NCBI GenBank assembly: GCA_049651845.1
Contig: JBASCW010000049.1
Location: 1 to 64,000 of the forward strand
Reading direction: 5' to 3'
DNA: 64,000 nt
Origin: RBG-16-66-20 sp049651845
GTDB lineage: Bacteria > Pseudomonadota > Gammaproteobacteria > Burkholderiales > SG8-39
Shown here: piece after piece, positions 41,157-50,092 of the stretch
How the letters are laid out: the number at the start of each line of letters is the position of its first letter
How positions within the stretch are numbered: position 1 is the stretch's first letter
Notes under the pieces: model-generated
The model's input: the letters and a program-made list of their open reading frames with translations, nothing else
Databases searched by the model: none
What the model was told of the DNA's origin: nothing
Program-made: the position numbers and the translations under genes

Positions 41157-43490
41157 CTACCTTCCGTAAAAGCGGTAATTGTTGCGGCCGAGCTGCTTGG
41201 CGCGGTACATGGCGACGTCGGCGTTGCGCAGCACGCCGTCGCCGTCGCCGGCATCGGTCGGAAACAGCGAGATGCCGATGCTCGCGCCGATCGAGAAATC
41301 GCGCCCGTCGACGCGGAACGGCGGCTCGAGCGCGCGCAGGATCTTCTCGGCGACCACCTGGCTGTCGCCGTCCTGTTGCAGGTCGGGGATCACCACCACG
41401 AACTCGTCGCCGCCGTGGCGCGCGAGCGTATCGGCCTTGCGCACGCAGCCGGCGATGCGGTGCGCGGCCTCGCGCAGCACCGCGTCGCCGGCGCGGTGGC
41501 CGAGCGCGTCGTTGACCTGCTTGAAATTGTCCAGGTCGACCACCATCACCGAGACGCGCGTGTCGCGCCGCTGCGCGAGGAACACCGCCTGGCGCAGCCG
41601 GTCGTCGAGCAGGCGCCGGTTGGGCAGCCCCGTGAGCGCGTCGTGATAGGCGAGGAAGCGCGCCTCCTCCTCCTGGCGCTTGCGGTCGGTGATGTCCTGC
41701 GACACGCCGATCATGCGGTAGACACGGCCGCTCGCGTCGGCGAGCGTCTTGCCGTGCGACGACAGCCAGGCGACGCGGCCGTCGCCGCGGATCACGCGGT
41801 ACTCGTTCGAGCACACACCGGCCTGCTCCCAGGCGGCGTCGACCGTCGCGAGGTAGCGGTCGCGGTCCTCCGGGTGCACGATCTGCAGGTAGTCCGACCA
41901 GCGCGTGTTGCGGCCGCCCGCGGCGCCGTCCAGCGTGGAGGGATCGCGGCCCCAGTGCAGCTGGTCGGTCTCGCGCTCCCATTCCCAGTAGGTGAGCTCG
42001 GCCGCGTCCACCGCGAGACGCAGCTTCTCGACGTTCTCGTACTGCGCGGCGGCGGCGACCTTCTCGGCGGTGACGTCGCGCGCGGTGCCGGTGGCGCCGA
42101 TCACCGCGCCGCGCGCGTCGCGCAGCGGCACCGCGTTGAACGACAGGTCGACGTGGCTGCCGTCGCGGCGCAGGTGGCGCGTCTGGTAGTCGAACATCGA
42201 TTCGCCCGCGAGGATGCGCCGGAACACCGCCAGGTCGCGCTCGCCCGCCTCGGGCGCGATCGTCTCGCGGAACTCGCGGCCGATCAGCTCGCCGGGCTGC
42301 CAGCCGTAGATGCGGCGCACCGCGGCCGGGCTCAGGTAGGTCCAGCGGCCCTCGGCGTCCACCGACCATATCAGGTCGTTGGAGGTCTCGACCAGGTTGC
42401 GGTACATCGCCTCGCTCTTGCGCAGCGCGCGCTCGGCGGCGTGACGCTCGCTGGTGTCGCTGTAGGTAACGATGGTCGACGTCTCGGGCGCCGCGGGATC
42501 GGGCGCGCGGCCGACCGAGTGGCACCAGAGCTCGCTGCCGTCCCTGCGCTGCAGCTTGAACTCGCCTTCGAGCACCTGTCCGCCCGTGAGCAGCTTGTAG
42601 CGCTCGCCCGCCTCGTTCCAGAGCGCTTCCGAGGCGTAGAGGATGCGCGAGGAGCGGCCCACGAGTTCGCCCGGCGCATAACCCAGCATCTGCTCCAGGC
42701 GCCGGTTGCAGCGCACGATCACGCGGTTGGAGAAGAACGCGACGCCCACCGGCAGCGTGTCGAACAGCAGCTTTTCCTGCGCTTCGAGCTGCCCATAGGC
42801 ATCCTGCGCGCGCCTGAGCGCGGTGACGTCGGTGAACAGGCTGACCGTGCCGCCGGCGCGGCTGCGCACGAACAGCCCCTGCAGCGAGCGCCCGTCGCGC
42901 AGCTGGTAGTGGCGCACCTGGCCGGCGCCGCTGCGCCGGCGCGCGAGCCGCTCCTCGAGCCACTCGTTGCGCCGGTTCTCGTATTCCGGCGGCAGCACCT
43001 CGGCTTCCATCGCATTCAGCGCGATCGCGGGGTACGGCGTGCCGGGCAGCTCGGCCGCGGACTTGCCGCCGCCGTACACGCGCGCGTAGCCGTCGTTGCA
43101 GACCACCACCCGGTCCTCGGTATCGTAGACCGCGATGCCCTCCGGGTAGCTCTCGATCGCGTCGCGCAGCTGGCCTTCGCTCTGCGCCAGGCGCGCGAGC
43201 AGGTCCTCGTTCTCGATGCGCGTGCGCAGGGTGCTGGCGATGTTGCCGTGGATGTCGCGGTAGACGCGCACCATCACCACGCCGAACACCGCCACCATCA
43301 GCCCGAGCAGCGGATAGGTGCGGCCGCCCTGCGAAAACAGCTGCACGGTCACCGCGATCAGCGGCAGGGTGCTGAAGCCGTAGTACGCGGCGGGGCTGGC
43401 GGCGTAGACGCCCGCGGCGCCGATGATGCTGCCGCCGATCACGAAGATCACCGCGATCTGCAGCAGCGGCTCGGCCGCGGGCAGGAACAC
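41157..43490 (-). CDS. Membrane PAS-GGDEF diguanylate cyclase (N-terminus shifted out of frame)
   Basis: The 777-residue frame holds two to three N-terminal membrane segments, four PAS domains (about 110-235, 240-360, 365-485 and 495-605) and a GGDEF domain with an intact HGGDEF active site near residue 690, which makes cyclic-di-GMP. A possible RxxD inhibitory site is not obvious. The only start in this frame is GTG at 43490, in the middle of the membrane region. The missing first helices are found in another frame at 43491-43738, so the gene carries a frameshift or the sequence an indel near 43550-43572. Confidence 0.9.
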   Translation of the reverse strand: MFLPAAEPLLQIAVIFVIGGSIIGAAGVYAASPAAYYGFSTLPLIAVTVQLFSQGGRTYPLLGLMVAVFGVVMVRVYRDIHGNIASTLRTRIENEDLLARLAQSEGQLRDAIESYPEGIAVYDTEDRVVVCNDGYARVYGGGKSAAELPGTPYPAIALNAMEAEVLPPEYENRRNEWLEERLARRRSGAGQVRHYQLRDGRSLQGLFVRSRAGGTVSLFTDVTALRRAQDAYGQLEAQEKLLFDTLPVGVAFFSNRVIVRCNRRLEQMLGYAPGELVGRSSRILYASEALWNEAGERYKLLTGGQVLEGEFKLQRRDGSELWCHSVGRAPDPAAPETSTIVTYSDTSERHAAERALRKSEAMYRNLVETSNDLIWSVDAEGRWTYLSPAAVRRIYGWQPGELIGREFRETIAPEAGERDLAVFRRILAGESMFDYQTRHLRRDGSHVDLSFNAVPLRDARGAVIGATGTARDVTAEKVAAAAQYENVEKLRLAVDAAELTYWEWERETDQLHWGRDPSTLDGAAGGRNTRWSDYLQIVHPEDRDRYLATVDAAWEQAGVCSNEYRVIRGDGRVAWLSSHGKTLADASGRVYRMIGVSQDITDRKRQEEEARFLAYHDALTGLPNRRLLDDRLRQAVFLAQRRDTRVSVMVVDLDNFKQVNDALGHRAGDAVLREAAHRIAGCVRKADTLARHGGDEFVVVIPDLQQDGDSQVVAEKILRALEPPFRVDGRDFSIGASIGISLFPTDAGDGDGVLRNADVAMYRAKQLGRNNYRFYGR

Positions 43491-43738
43491 CGCCGATGGA
43501 AAGGTCCAGAGCGCGCCGGCGCCGAATGCGCCCAGCGCAAACAGCCCCTCCCATGCGCGCGGCGCGCGAGCGTGAGCGCGACGATCGCGCCCAGCCAGGC
43601 GGTCAGCAGGCCCGCCGGAAAGGCGCCCCAGAGCACCAGCAGCAGCAGGGCGCCGAGCGCGATGGTGGCGAAATAGGCCGGCCGCGCGACCCGGAACAGC
43701 GCCGCGACGCGCGCCGCTTCGAAACGTTCCACGTTCAT
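43491..43738 (-). other. Displaced N-terminal part of the GGDEF gene
   Basis: An ATG at 43738 opens a frame reading MNVERFEAARVAALFRVA, a helix of about 20 hydrophobic residues (TIALGALLLLVLWGAF) and a second (LTAWLGAIVALTLARR). After the GC repeat GCGCGCCGCGCGC it no longer looks like protein. The alternative frame continues sensibly as WEGLFALGAFGAGALW into the main gene. One inserted or lost base in that repeat would restore a protein of about 860 residues. TAGCTT lies seven bases before the ATG. Confidence 0.7.
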
Positions 43739-43838
43739 CGGCCCCAAGCTACCCCTCCGGTCAGCGCGGTTCGCTGGCACTGTCGCACGCGATTGACCTT
43801 TTCTTGCAGTCGCGCCGACCGGCGGCGCGCCCGGGCGT

Positions 43839-45893
43839 CTAGCCGGCCCGTTCGACCTCGACGAGGCAGTCGTAGAAGGTCGCGGCGCCGCCCATGTCGG
43901 CGGTGCGCTGCGACGTCAGGTCGTTCGCGTTGCGCCGGTCGGGCGAGTGCTTGCGCCACCAGACCGAGGGCGCCACCACCACGCCGCGCCGGGGCTTGTC
44001 GTTCACGCGCGCGCGCAGCTCGTAGCTGCCGCGGTCGTTGAACACGCGCACCCGGTCGCCGTCGCGGATGCCGCGCGGCGCGGCGTCCGCCGAATTCAGC
44101 TCGAGCGCCGGCTCGCCTTCGGCGTCGCGGAAGCGCTGCATGTTGGCGAACGAGGAATTGAGGAAATTGCGCACCGGCGGCGAGAGGAAGCTGAGCGGGT
44201 ACTTGCGCGCCAGCGCCGGGTTGCTGGCGGGCTGCTCGGCGGGCGGCGTGTAGCCCGGCAGCGGGTCCAGCCCCTGCTGCCGCAGCGCCTCGCTGTAGAA
44301 CTCGCACTTGCCCGAGGGCGTGTGAAAGCCCCCTTGCGCGAACGGCGCGTAGTTCCCGGGCAGCGCGAGGCGCTGCCAGCCGTTCTTGCGCAGCGTCTCC
44401 CAGTCGATGCCCGCGAGATTGGCATGTCCCGAGCCGATCGCCTGGCGCGCGAGCTCGTCGTCGGTGTCGCGAAAGCAGGCCTCTGTGAAGCCCATGCGCG
44501 CCGCCAGGCGCCTGAACACCTCGGCATTCGGCAGCGATTCGCCCACCGGCGCGATCGCCGCGTTGTTCGCCAGCACGTACAGGTGGCCGTAGGACTTGTG
44601 GATGTCGGTATGCTCGAGCTGCGTGGTCGCCGGCAGCACGATGTCGGCGTAGTCGGCGGTGTCGGTGAGGAAGGAATCCATCACCACGCAGAACAGGTCC
44701 TCGCGCGCGAACCCATTCAGCACCTGGTTCGAATCGGGGCACACGGCGACCGGGTTGTTGTTGTAGACCACCACCGCGCGCACCGGCGGCTTGGCACCGG
44801 TCAGCGCTTCGCCGAGCCTTGCGTGGTTGATCACGCGCGGGCGCGGCGTCGGCAGGAGGTCCGGCCGCTCGAGCCTGGCATGGTCGAACTGGTAGTTGTC
44901 CGCGGTGGTGAGCAGGATGCCGCCCGCGGGGTCGCGCCAGGCGCCCGTGAGCGCGGGCAGGCAGGCGATGGTGCGCGCGGCCATGCCGCCGCCCGCGTGG
45001 CGCTGCATGCCGTAGTTGAGCCGGATCGCCGCAGGCTGCGCGCGGCCGTAGTCGCGCGCGAGCTCCACGATTTCCTGCACGCCGAGGCCGCAGACTTCAG
45101 CGGCCCATTCCGGCGAATGCTTTCTTATTCTTTCTTCGAGAAGCTCAAAACCCAGGGTATAGCGAGAAACATAGTCCCGGTCGATCAACCCTTCGGTGAT
45201 CAGCACGTTCATCATTCCCAGCGCCAGGGCGGCATCCGTACCCGGCAGCAGCGCCACGTGCTGCGAGCATTTCTCGGCAGTCAGGCTGCGGTAGGGGTCG
45301 ATCGCCACCAGCTTCGCGCCGCGGCGCTTGGCCTCCTGCGCGCGCGACCAGAAATGCAGGTTCGAGGTGATCGGGTTGGAGCCCCAGATCAGGATCAGCT
45401 TGGCGTCCTGGTAGTGCTCCGGGTCCATGCCGTAGCTGCCGCCGAGCGTAGCCTTGATGCCCGCCTTGCCGGCCGACGAGCACAGCGAGCGCTCCAGCTG
45501 CGAGGCGCCCAGCTTGTTGAAGAAGCGCCGGTCCATCGAGCTGTACTGCAGCATGCCCATGGTGCCCGCGTAGCTGAGCGGCAGGACGGTCTGCGGGTCT
45601 TCGGCGGCGAGCGCCTTCAGGCGCGCGGCGATCTCATCCAGCGCTTCGTCCCAGGAGATGCGCTTGAATTCGCCCCTGCCCTTCGGCCCCACACGCTTGA
45701 GCGGATGCAGCAGGCGATCCGGCGCGTAGGTGCGCTCGGCATAGTGGCTCACTTTGGTGCACAGGGAGCCGTCGGTGAACGGATGGTCGGGATCGCCCTG
45801 CACCTTCACGGCAACCCCGTCCCTGACCGTCACCAGCATCGCGCAGGTGTCCGGGCAGTCGTGCGGGCAGGCGGCGCGAACCACGGTTTCCAT
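43839..45893 (-). CDS. Molybdopterin oxidoreductase, cytoplasmic single-chain type
   Basis: A 684-residue member of the DMSO reductase family. The N-terminal [4Fe-4S] motif is C9, C13, C17 and C45. CSSAG at 138-142 lies where the molybdenum ligand is found. GSNPITSNLHF and the C-terminal RNFLNSSF plus NDRGSYELRARV are molydopterin-guanine-binding regions. No twin-arginine signal is present, so it acts in the cytoplasm. Substrate unknown. It begins nine bases after glcF on the same strand, but has its own TAGAAT box six bases before the ATG. Confidence 0.92.
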   Translation of the reverse strand: METVVRAACPHDCPDTCAMLVTVRDGVAVKVQGDPDHPFTDGSLCTKVSHYAERTYAPDRLLHPLKRVGPKGRGEFKRISWDEALDEIAARLKALAAEDPQTVLPLSYAGTMGMLQYSSMDRRFFNKLGASQLERSLCSSAGKAGIKATLGGSYGMDPEHYQDAKLILIWGSNPITSNLHFWSRAQEAKRRGAKLVAIDPYRSLTAEKCSQHVALLPGTDAALALGMMNVLITEGLIDRDYVSRYTLGFELLEERIRKHSPEWAAEVCGLGVQEIVELARDYGRAQPAAIRLNYGMQRHAGGGMAARTIACLPALTGAWRDPAGGILLTTADNYQFDHARLERPDLLPTPRPRVINHARLGEALTGAKPPVRAVVVYNNNPVAVCPDSNQVLNGFAREDLFCVVMDSFLTDTADYADIVLPATTQLEHTDIHKSYGHLYVLANNAAIAPVGESLPNAEVFRRLAARMGFTEACFRDTDDELARQAIGSGHANLAGIDWETLRKNGWQRLALPGNYAPFAQGGFHTPSGKCEFYSEALRQQGLDPLPGYTPPAEQPASNPALARKYPLSFLSPPVRNFLNSSFANMQRFRDAEGEPALELNSADAAPRGIRDGDRVRVFNDRGSYELRARVNDKPRRGVVVAPSVWWRKHSPDRRNANDLTSQRTADMGGAATFYDCLVEVERAG

Positions 45894-45899
45894 GCGTGG

Positions 45900-45905
45900 A
45901 TTCTA
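45900..45905 (-). promoter_or_regulatory. -10 box (TAGAAT) six bases before the molybdopterin oxidoreductase
   Basis: On the minus strand TAGAAT covers the glcF stop and is followed by CCACGC and the ATG. No Shine-Dalgarno sequence is present. It predicts an internal promoter with a leaderless mRNA. Confidence 0.5.
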
Positions 45906-47120
45906 CGCCGCTGGTTCGTCCAGCAATTCGATCCAGTGCCGCACCGGCGTGCCGCCCTGCAGGTGCGCCAGGCAGCCGATGTTGGCCGTGGCGATACAGT
46001 CGGGACCCCCGGCCGGCGAATCCACGCCGAGCGCCGCGAGCTTGCGCGCGCGCAGCTGCTGCGAGAGCTCGGGCTGCAGGATCGAATAGGTGCCGGCCGA
46101 GCCGCAGCACAGGTGGCTATCCGCGACCGGCGTGAGCGCATGGCCCGCGGCGTGCAGCAGCGCCTCGACATTGCCGCGGATCTGCTGGCCGTGCTGCAAG
46201 GAGCAGGGCGACTGGAAGGCGACGCGAACGGGATTCGCTTGCTTCTCGACGTCTTTTTCCAGAACGACCTCGGAAAGATCGCGCGTCATGTCCGCGATGC
46301 GCTTCGCCTTTTCGCGGTAGGCCGGGTCCTCGTGCAGGTGATGCGCGTACTCCCGCACGAAGCTGCCGCAGCCGCTCGCGGTCATCACGATCGCTTCGAC
46401 CCCGCCGCGCTCGATCGCGGGCCACCACGCGTCGATCAGCGCGCGCATGTCGTCGCGGCCGGCCTGCTGGTCGTTCAGGTGGAAGCGCACCGCGCCGCAG
46501 CAGCCCGCACCTGGCGCCTCCGAGAGCGAGACGCCCGCGCGGTCGAGCACGCGCGCGGCCGCGGCGTTGATGCGCGGCGCGAGCGCCGGCTGCGCGCAGC
46601 CGGCGAGCACGAGCATCTTTCGCGAGTGGCGGGCAGGCGGCCAGGGCCCCGGATCGATTCTCGCAGGGATCTTGTCCTGCAGTGCGGCAGGAAAGAACGG
46701 CCTGAACATCCGTCCCAGGGCAAGCAACAACGAGAACACACCCCTGTTCGGAATCACCGCAGCCAGCGCCGCCCTCTGCAGGCGATCCCAGGCGCCGCGG
46801 CCGACCTTTTCTTCCACGATGCCGCGCCCGATGTCGGCAAGGCGCCCGTACTGCACTCCCGATGGACAGGTGCTCTCGCAGGAACGGCAGGTCAGGCAGC
46901 GGTCGAGGTGCAGGCGCGTCTTCGCCGTGGGCGGCGCGCCCTCGAGCATCTGCTTGATGAGATAGATGCGGCCGCGCGGCCCGTCGAGCTCGTCGCCGAG
47001 CAGCTGGTAGGTCGGGCAGGTCGCGGTGCAAAAGCCGCAGTGCACGCACTTGCGCAGGATGGCGTCGGCCTCCCTGCCCTCGGGCGTGTCGCGGATGAAC
47101 TCGGCGAGCTCGGTCTGCAC
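45903..47120 (-). CDS. glcF: Glycolate oxidase iron-sulfur subunit GlcF
   Basis: A 405-residue electron-transfer subunit of membrane-associated glycolate oxidase. Two [4Fe-4S] motifs are present: C25, C28, C31, C35 and C75, C78, C81, C85. Two CCG-type cysteine domains follow (GCCGAVRFH near 215 and LCCGSAGTYS near 345). Start GTG at 47120 has GGGAG eight bases upstream. A plus-strand gene lies between it and glcE, so glcF has to be transcribed from a promoter of its own or through an antisense gene. Confidence 0.96.
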   Translation of the reverse strand: MQTELAEFIRDTPEGREADAILRKCVHCGFCTATCPTYQLLGDELDGPRGRIYLIKQMLEGAPPTAKTRLHLDRCLTCRSCESTCPSGVQYGRLADIGRGIVEEKVGRGAWDRLQRAALAAVIPNRGVFSLLLALGRMFRPFFPAALQDKIPARIDPGPWPPARHSRKMLVLAGCAQPALAPRINAAAARVLDRAGVSLSEAPGAGCCGAVRFHLNDQQAGRDDMRALIDAWWPAIERGGVEAIVMTASGCGSFVREYAHHLHEDPAYREKAKRIADMTRDLSEVVLEKDVEKQANPVRVAFQSPCSLQHGQQIRGNVEALLHAAGHALTPVADSHLCCGSAGTYSILQPELSQQLRARKLAALGVDSPAGGPDCIATANIGCLAHLQGGTPVRHWIELLDEPAA

Positions 47121-47140
47121 GGATGCGCTCCCTGCCTCGC

Positions 47141-47146
47141 TATACT
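47141..47146 (+). promoter_or_regulatory. -10 box (TATACT) six bases before the gene at 47153
   Basis: TATACT is followed by TTCCGC and then ATG, with no ribosome-binding site. The same spacing occurs at five other protein starts in the window. Confidence 0.5.
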
Positions 47147-47152
47147 TTCCGC

Positions 47153-47539
47153 ATGCGGACCATATTCTGGCTCGCGGTGTTCGCCTTCGTGCTCACGGCG
47201 GTCGGCAGCGTCTGGTACATCCTGCGCAAGGTGAAGCAGCGGCGGGCCGCCGAGGAAGAGCGCCTTGCCGCCTTCCTTGCCGCCACCGCCGGCAAGCCAG
47301 GGATGGTGGACGCGGCGCCCATGCCTGCAACCATGCTGCCTGCCGCGCCCGTCGCGGGCGACGGCCTCGCGCAGCAGAAGTTCCTTTTCGAGGCAGCGCA
47401 CAAGGCCGGCGAAGCGGGCGAGCCCGCGCTCGCGCTCCAGCTGTATGAACGATTGCTCGCGCGGTATCCGCAATCGGCGTTCGCGGAGCAAGCGCGCAAG
47501 GCTGCGGACGCGCAGAAGCGAAAGCTGGCCAAGGCCTAG
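47153..47539 (+). CDS. Membrane-anchored protein with TPR-like tail, inside the glc cluster
   Basis: A 128-residue protein: one N-terminal membrane helix (FWLAVFAFVLTAVGSVWYIL), a charged helix, an Ala/Pro-rich linker and a C-terminal TPR-like pair (AHKAGEAGEPALALQLYERLLARYPQSAFAEQARKAA). I do not recognise a named family; the tail resembles tetratricopeptide motifs of cell-envelope proteins. It lies on the plus strand between glcF and glcE, and its stop overlaps the glcE stop by 4 bases. The start appears leaderless. Confidence 0.78.
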   Translation: MRTIFWLAVFAFVLTAVGSVWYILRKVKQRRAAEEERLAAFLAATAGKPGMVDAAPMPATMLPAAPVAGDGLAQQKFLFEAAHKAGEAGEPALALQLYERLLARYPQSAFAEQARKAADAQKRKLAKA

Positions 47540-48603
47540 AACTCCGGGTACAGGCGGCCGGGATTGAAGATTCCCGCCGGATCGAAGCTGCGCTTGAGAT
47601 CGCGATGCAGGCGCACCATCAGCGGCGGCAGCGGCGCGAAGGCACCTGCGGCCTTCTGCTGTGCGCGGAACAGCGTCGCGTGGCCGCCGGCGCGCCACGC
47701 CGCGTTGCGAACCTCCGCCGCATCGGCTGTCGTGCGCAGCCAGCGCAGCGCGCCGCCCCACTCGACCAGCTGCGTCCCCGCCAGCTCGACGGCATGCGCC
47801 GCGGAGGGCAGCGACAGGCGCCACAGCGGCGTCTCGCCGGCAAAAAAGGGGTCCGACTGCTCGCGGATGCCGGTCCAGAACCGCGCCGCGTCGTCGGCCG
47901 GCAGGCTGTCGCCGCCGAGCTTGTGCGCGGCCACGCGCACCGCGCTTTCGGCGCCCGACAGGCGCACCGAGAGCTCGCCGTCGCACCAGGCGCTCGCCGA
48001 CAGCGGCAGCGGCTGGCCCGCCCAGCGGTTGAGGCTCTCGAGCGCCTTCGCCTGCGGCATCTCGAGCCGGCGCGTGAGCTCGGCCGCCGGCCGCGGCAAC
48101 AGCTTGAGCGACGCTTCGACGATCAGCCCGAGCGTGCCGAGCGAGCCCGCGAGCAGGCGCGACACGTCGTAGCCGGCGACGTTCTTCATCACCTGGCCGC
48201 CGAAGGCGAGCAGCTGGCCGCGGCCGTCGAGGATCTTCGCGCCGAGCATGGCGTCGCGCACCGAGCCCGCGCTCGAGCGCCGCGGTCCCGAGAGGCCGGC
48301 CGCGACGCAGCCGCCGAGCGTGGCGTCGGGACCGAAATGCGGCGGCTCGAACGCGAATATCTGATTTTCTTCATCCAGAATCTTCTGAATTTCGCTCAGT
48401 GAAGTCCCGCACCGTGCGGTGATCACCAGCTCGGTCGGCTCGTAGGCGACGACGCCGGCGCAGCCACGCGTGTCGAGCGGCTCGCCGCGCGGCGCGTTGC
48501 CGTAGAAGTCCTTGCTGCCGCCGCCGCGGATGCACAGCGGGCGCTTTTCGGCTGCGGCGCTTCTTATGCTTTCGGAAAGTTCGCTGGGAAATTCAGAGCT
48601 CAA
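47536..48603 (-). CDS. glcE: Glycolate oxidase FAD-binding subunit GlcE
   Basis: A 355-residue FAD-binding protein of the VAO/FAD-linked oxidase fold and the smaller partner of GlcD. Signatures: CIRGGGSKDFYG, then FEPPHFGPDATLGGCVAAGLSGPRR, QVMKNVAGYDVSRLLAGSLGTLGLI and the C-terminal FNPGRLYPEF. The only start in a sensible position is TTG at 48603, four bases after the glcD stop. Codons 1-22 and again about residues 65-85 are unusually A+T rich (AGA, ATA, AAT, GAA). Confidence 0.95.
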   Translation of the reverse strand: MSSEFPSELSESIRSAAAEKRPLCIRGGGSKDFYGNAPRGEPLDTRGCAGVVAYEPTELVITARCGTSLSEIQKILDEENQIFAFEPPHFGPDATLGGCVAAGLSGPRRSSAGSVRDAMLGAKILDGRGQLLAFGGQVMKNVAGYDVSRLLAGSLGTLGLIVEASLKLLPRPAAELTRRLEMPQAKALESLNRWAGQPLPLSASAWCDGELSVRLSGAESAVRVAAHKLGGDSLPADDAARFWTGIREQSDPFFAGETPLWRLSLPSAAHAVELAGTQLVEWGGALRWLRTTADAAEVRNAAWRAGGHATLFRAQQKAAGAFAPLPPLMVRLHRDLKRSFDPAGIFNPGRLYPEF

Positions 48604-48607
48604 GAAC

Positions 48608-50092
48608 TCAGAACCTCGGCAAATCCGGCCTGTTCAACTGGCCCGCATGCACGTGCATGCGCCCGAACTCGGCGCAGCGCGCGAGCGTGGGCACCGCCTT
48701 GCCGGGGTTGAGCAGCCCCTTCGGATCGAAGACCTGCTTGATGGCATGGAACATCGCCAGCTCCGGGGCCTGGAACTGCACGCACATCTGGTCGATCTTC
48801 TCCACGCCCACGCCGTGCTCGCCGGTGATGGTGCCGCCGACCTCGACGCATTTCTCCAGCACTTCGGCGGCGAAGGCCTCGGTGCGCTTGAGCTGCTGCG
48901 GGTCGTTGGCGTCGAACAGGATCAGCGGGTGCAGGTTGCCGTCGCCGGCGTGAAACACGTTCGGGCAGCGCAGCCCGTACTTCTTCTCCATGGCGCCGAT
49001 GAAGTTCAGTACTTCGCCCAGGCGCTTTTTCGGGATCGTGCCGTCCATGCAGTAGTAGTCGGGCGAGATGCGCCCCACCGCGGGGAACGCCGCCTTGCGC
49101 CCGGACCAGAAGCGCAGCCGCTCGGCCTCGTCTCGCGATACCGCCAGGCGCGTGGCGCCAGCGGCCGCGAGCACCGCCTTCATGCGCGCGATCTCGTCCT
49201 CGACCTCGGCCGCCGTGCCGTCGGACTCGCACAACAGGATCGCCGCGGCCTCCAGGTCGTAGCCGGCGCGCACGAACTGCTCGACCGCCGCGGTGGCCGG
49301 CCTGTCCATCATCTCGAGGCCGGCCGGCACGATGCCCGCGGCGATCACCGCCGCCACCGCGTCGCCCGCCTTCTCCACGTCGTCGAACGACGCCATGATC
49401 ACGCGCGCGGTCTCGGGCTTGGGCAGCAGCTTCACGGTGACCTCGGTGGTCACCGCGAGCAGCCCCTCGGAGCCGATCGCAAGCGCGAGCAGGTCGAATC
49501 CCGGGGAATCGAGCGCCTCCGAGCCGAAGTCGACCGGCTCGCCGTCGATGGTGTAGCCGCGCACGCGCAGCACGTTGTGCACGGTGAGGCCGTACTTCAG
49601 GCAGTGCACGCCGCCGGAATTCTCCGCCACGTTGCCGCCGATCGAGCAGGCGATCTGGCTGGAGGGATCCGGCGCGTAGTACAGGCCGAACGGCGCCGCC
49701 ACGTCGGAGATCGCGGCGTTGCGCACGCCCGGCTGCACCACCGCGACGCGCGCGACCGGGTCCACGCGCAGCACGCGCATGAACTTGGCGAGCGACAGCA
49801 ATACGCCGTCGCCCGGTGGCAGCGCGCCGCCCGAAAGGCCCGTGCCCGCGCCGCGCGGCACCACCGGCACGCCGAGCGCGTGGCAGGTCCTGAGTATCCG
49901 CTGCACCTGCTCCTCGGTTTCGGGCAGCGCCACCACCATCGGCACGCGCCGGTAGGCCGTGAGGCCGTCGCACTCGTAGGGCCGCGTGTCTTCCGCTTCC
50001 CAGAGCACCGCGCGCTCGGGCAGGAATTCCCTGAGCTTTGCAGAGACTTTCCTCTGCAGTGCGAAATCTATTTGAGGTAAGGCGCTGCCCAT
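48608..50092 (-). CDS. glcD: Glycolate oxidase subunit GlcD
   Basis: A 494-residue FAD-linked oxidase subunit that oxidises glycolate to glyoxylate. The FAD loop is VVPRGAGTGLSGGALP, the second contact SIGGNVAENSGGVHCLKYG, and the C-terminal HAGDGNLHPLI with EHGVG are hallmarks. E. coli GlcD is 499 residues. Its ATG lies inside the end of hyi (25-base overlap), so the two are coupled. It supplies glyoxylate to the neighbouring hydroxypyruvate pathway. Confidence 0.97.
   Translation of the reverse strand: MGSALPQIDFALQRKVSAKLREFLPERAVLWEAEDTRPYECDGLTAYRRVPMVVALPETEEQVQRILRTCHALGVPVVPRGAGTGLSGGALPPGDGVLLSLAKFMRVLRVDPVARVAVVQPGVRNAAISDVAAPFGLYYAPDPSSQIACSIGGNVAENSGGVHCLKYGLTVHNVLRVRGYTIDGEPVDFGSEALDSPGFDLLALAIGSEGLLAVTTEVTVKLLPKPETARVIMASFDDVEKAGDAVAAVIAAGIVPAGLEMMDRPATAAVEQFVRAGYDLEAAAILLCESDGTAAEVEDEIARMKAVLAAAGATRLAVSRDEAERLRFWSGRKAAFPAVGRISPDYYCMDGTIPKKRLGEVLNFIGAMEKKYGLRCPNVFHAGDGNLHPLILFDANDPQQLKRTEAFAAEVLEKCVEVGGTITGEHGVGVEKIDQMCVQFQAPELAMFHAIKQVFDPKGLLNPGKAVPTLARCAEFGRMHVHAGQLNRPDLPRF

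Noticed and set aside
39333..43676. Open frame of about 1447 codons on the plus strand opposite the ABC exporter and GGDEF genes
   Set aside because: Its peptide is Arg/His/Ala-rich low-information sequence, a known artefact of the third codon position being G or C on the real strand. The minus strand has clear domain motifs.
43947..47234. Open frame of about 1095 codons opposite the molybdopterin oxidoreductase and glcF
   Set aside because: Shadow of two clear minus-strand genes; no protein features.
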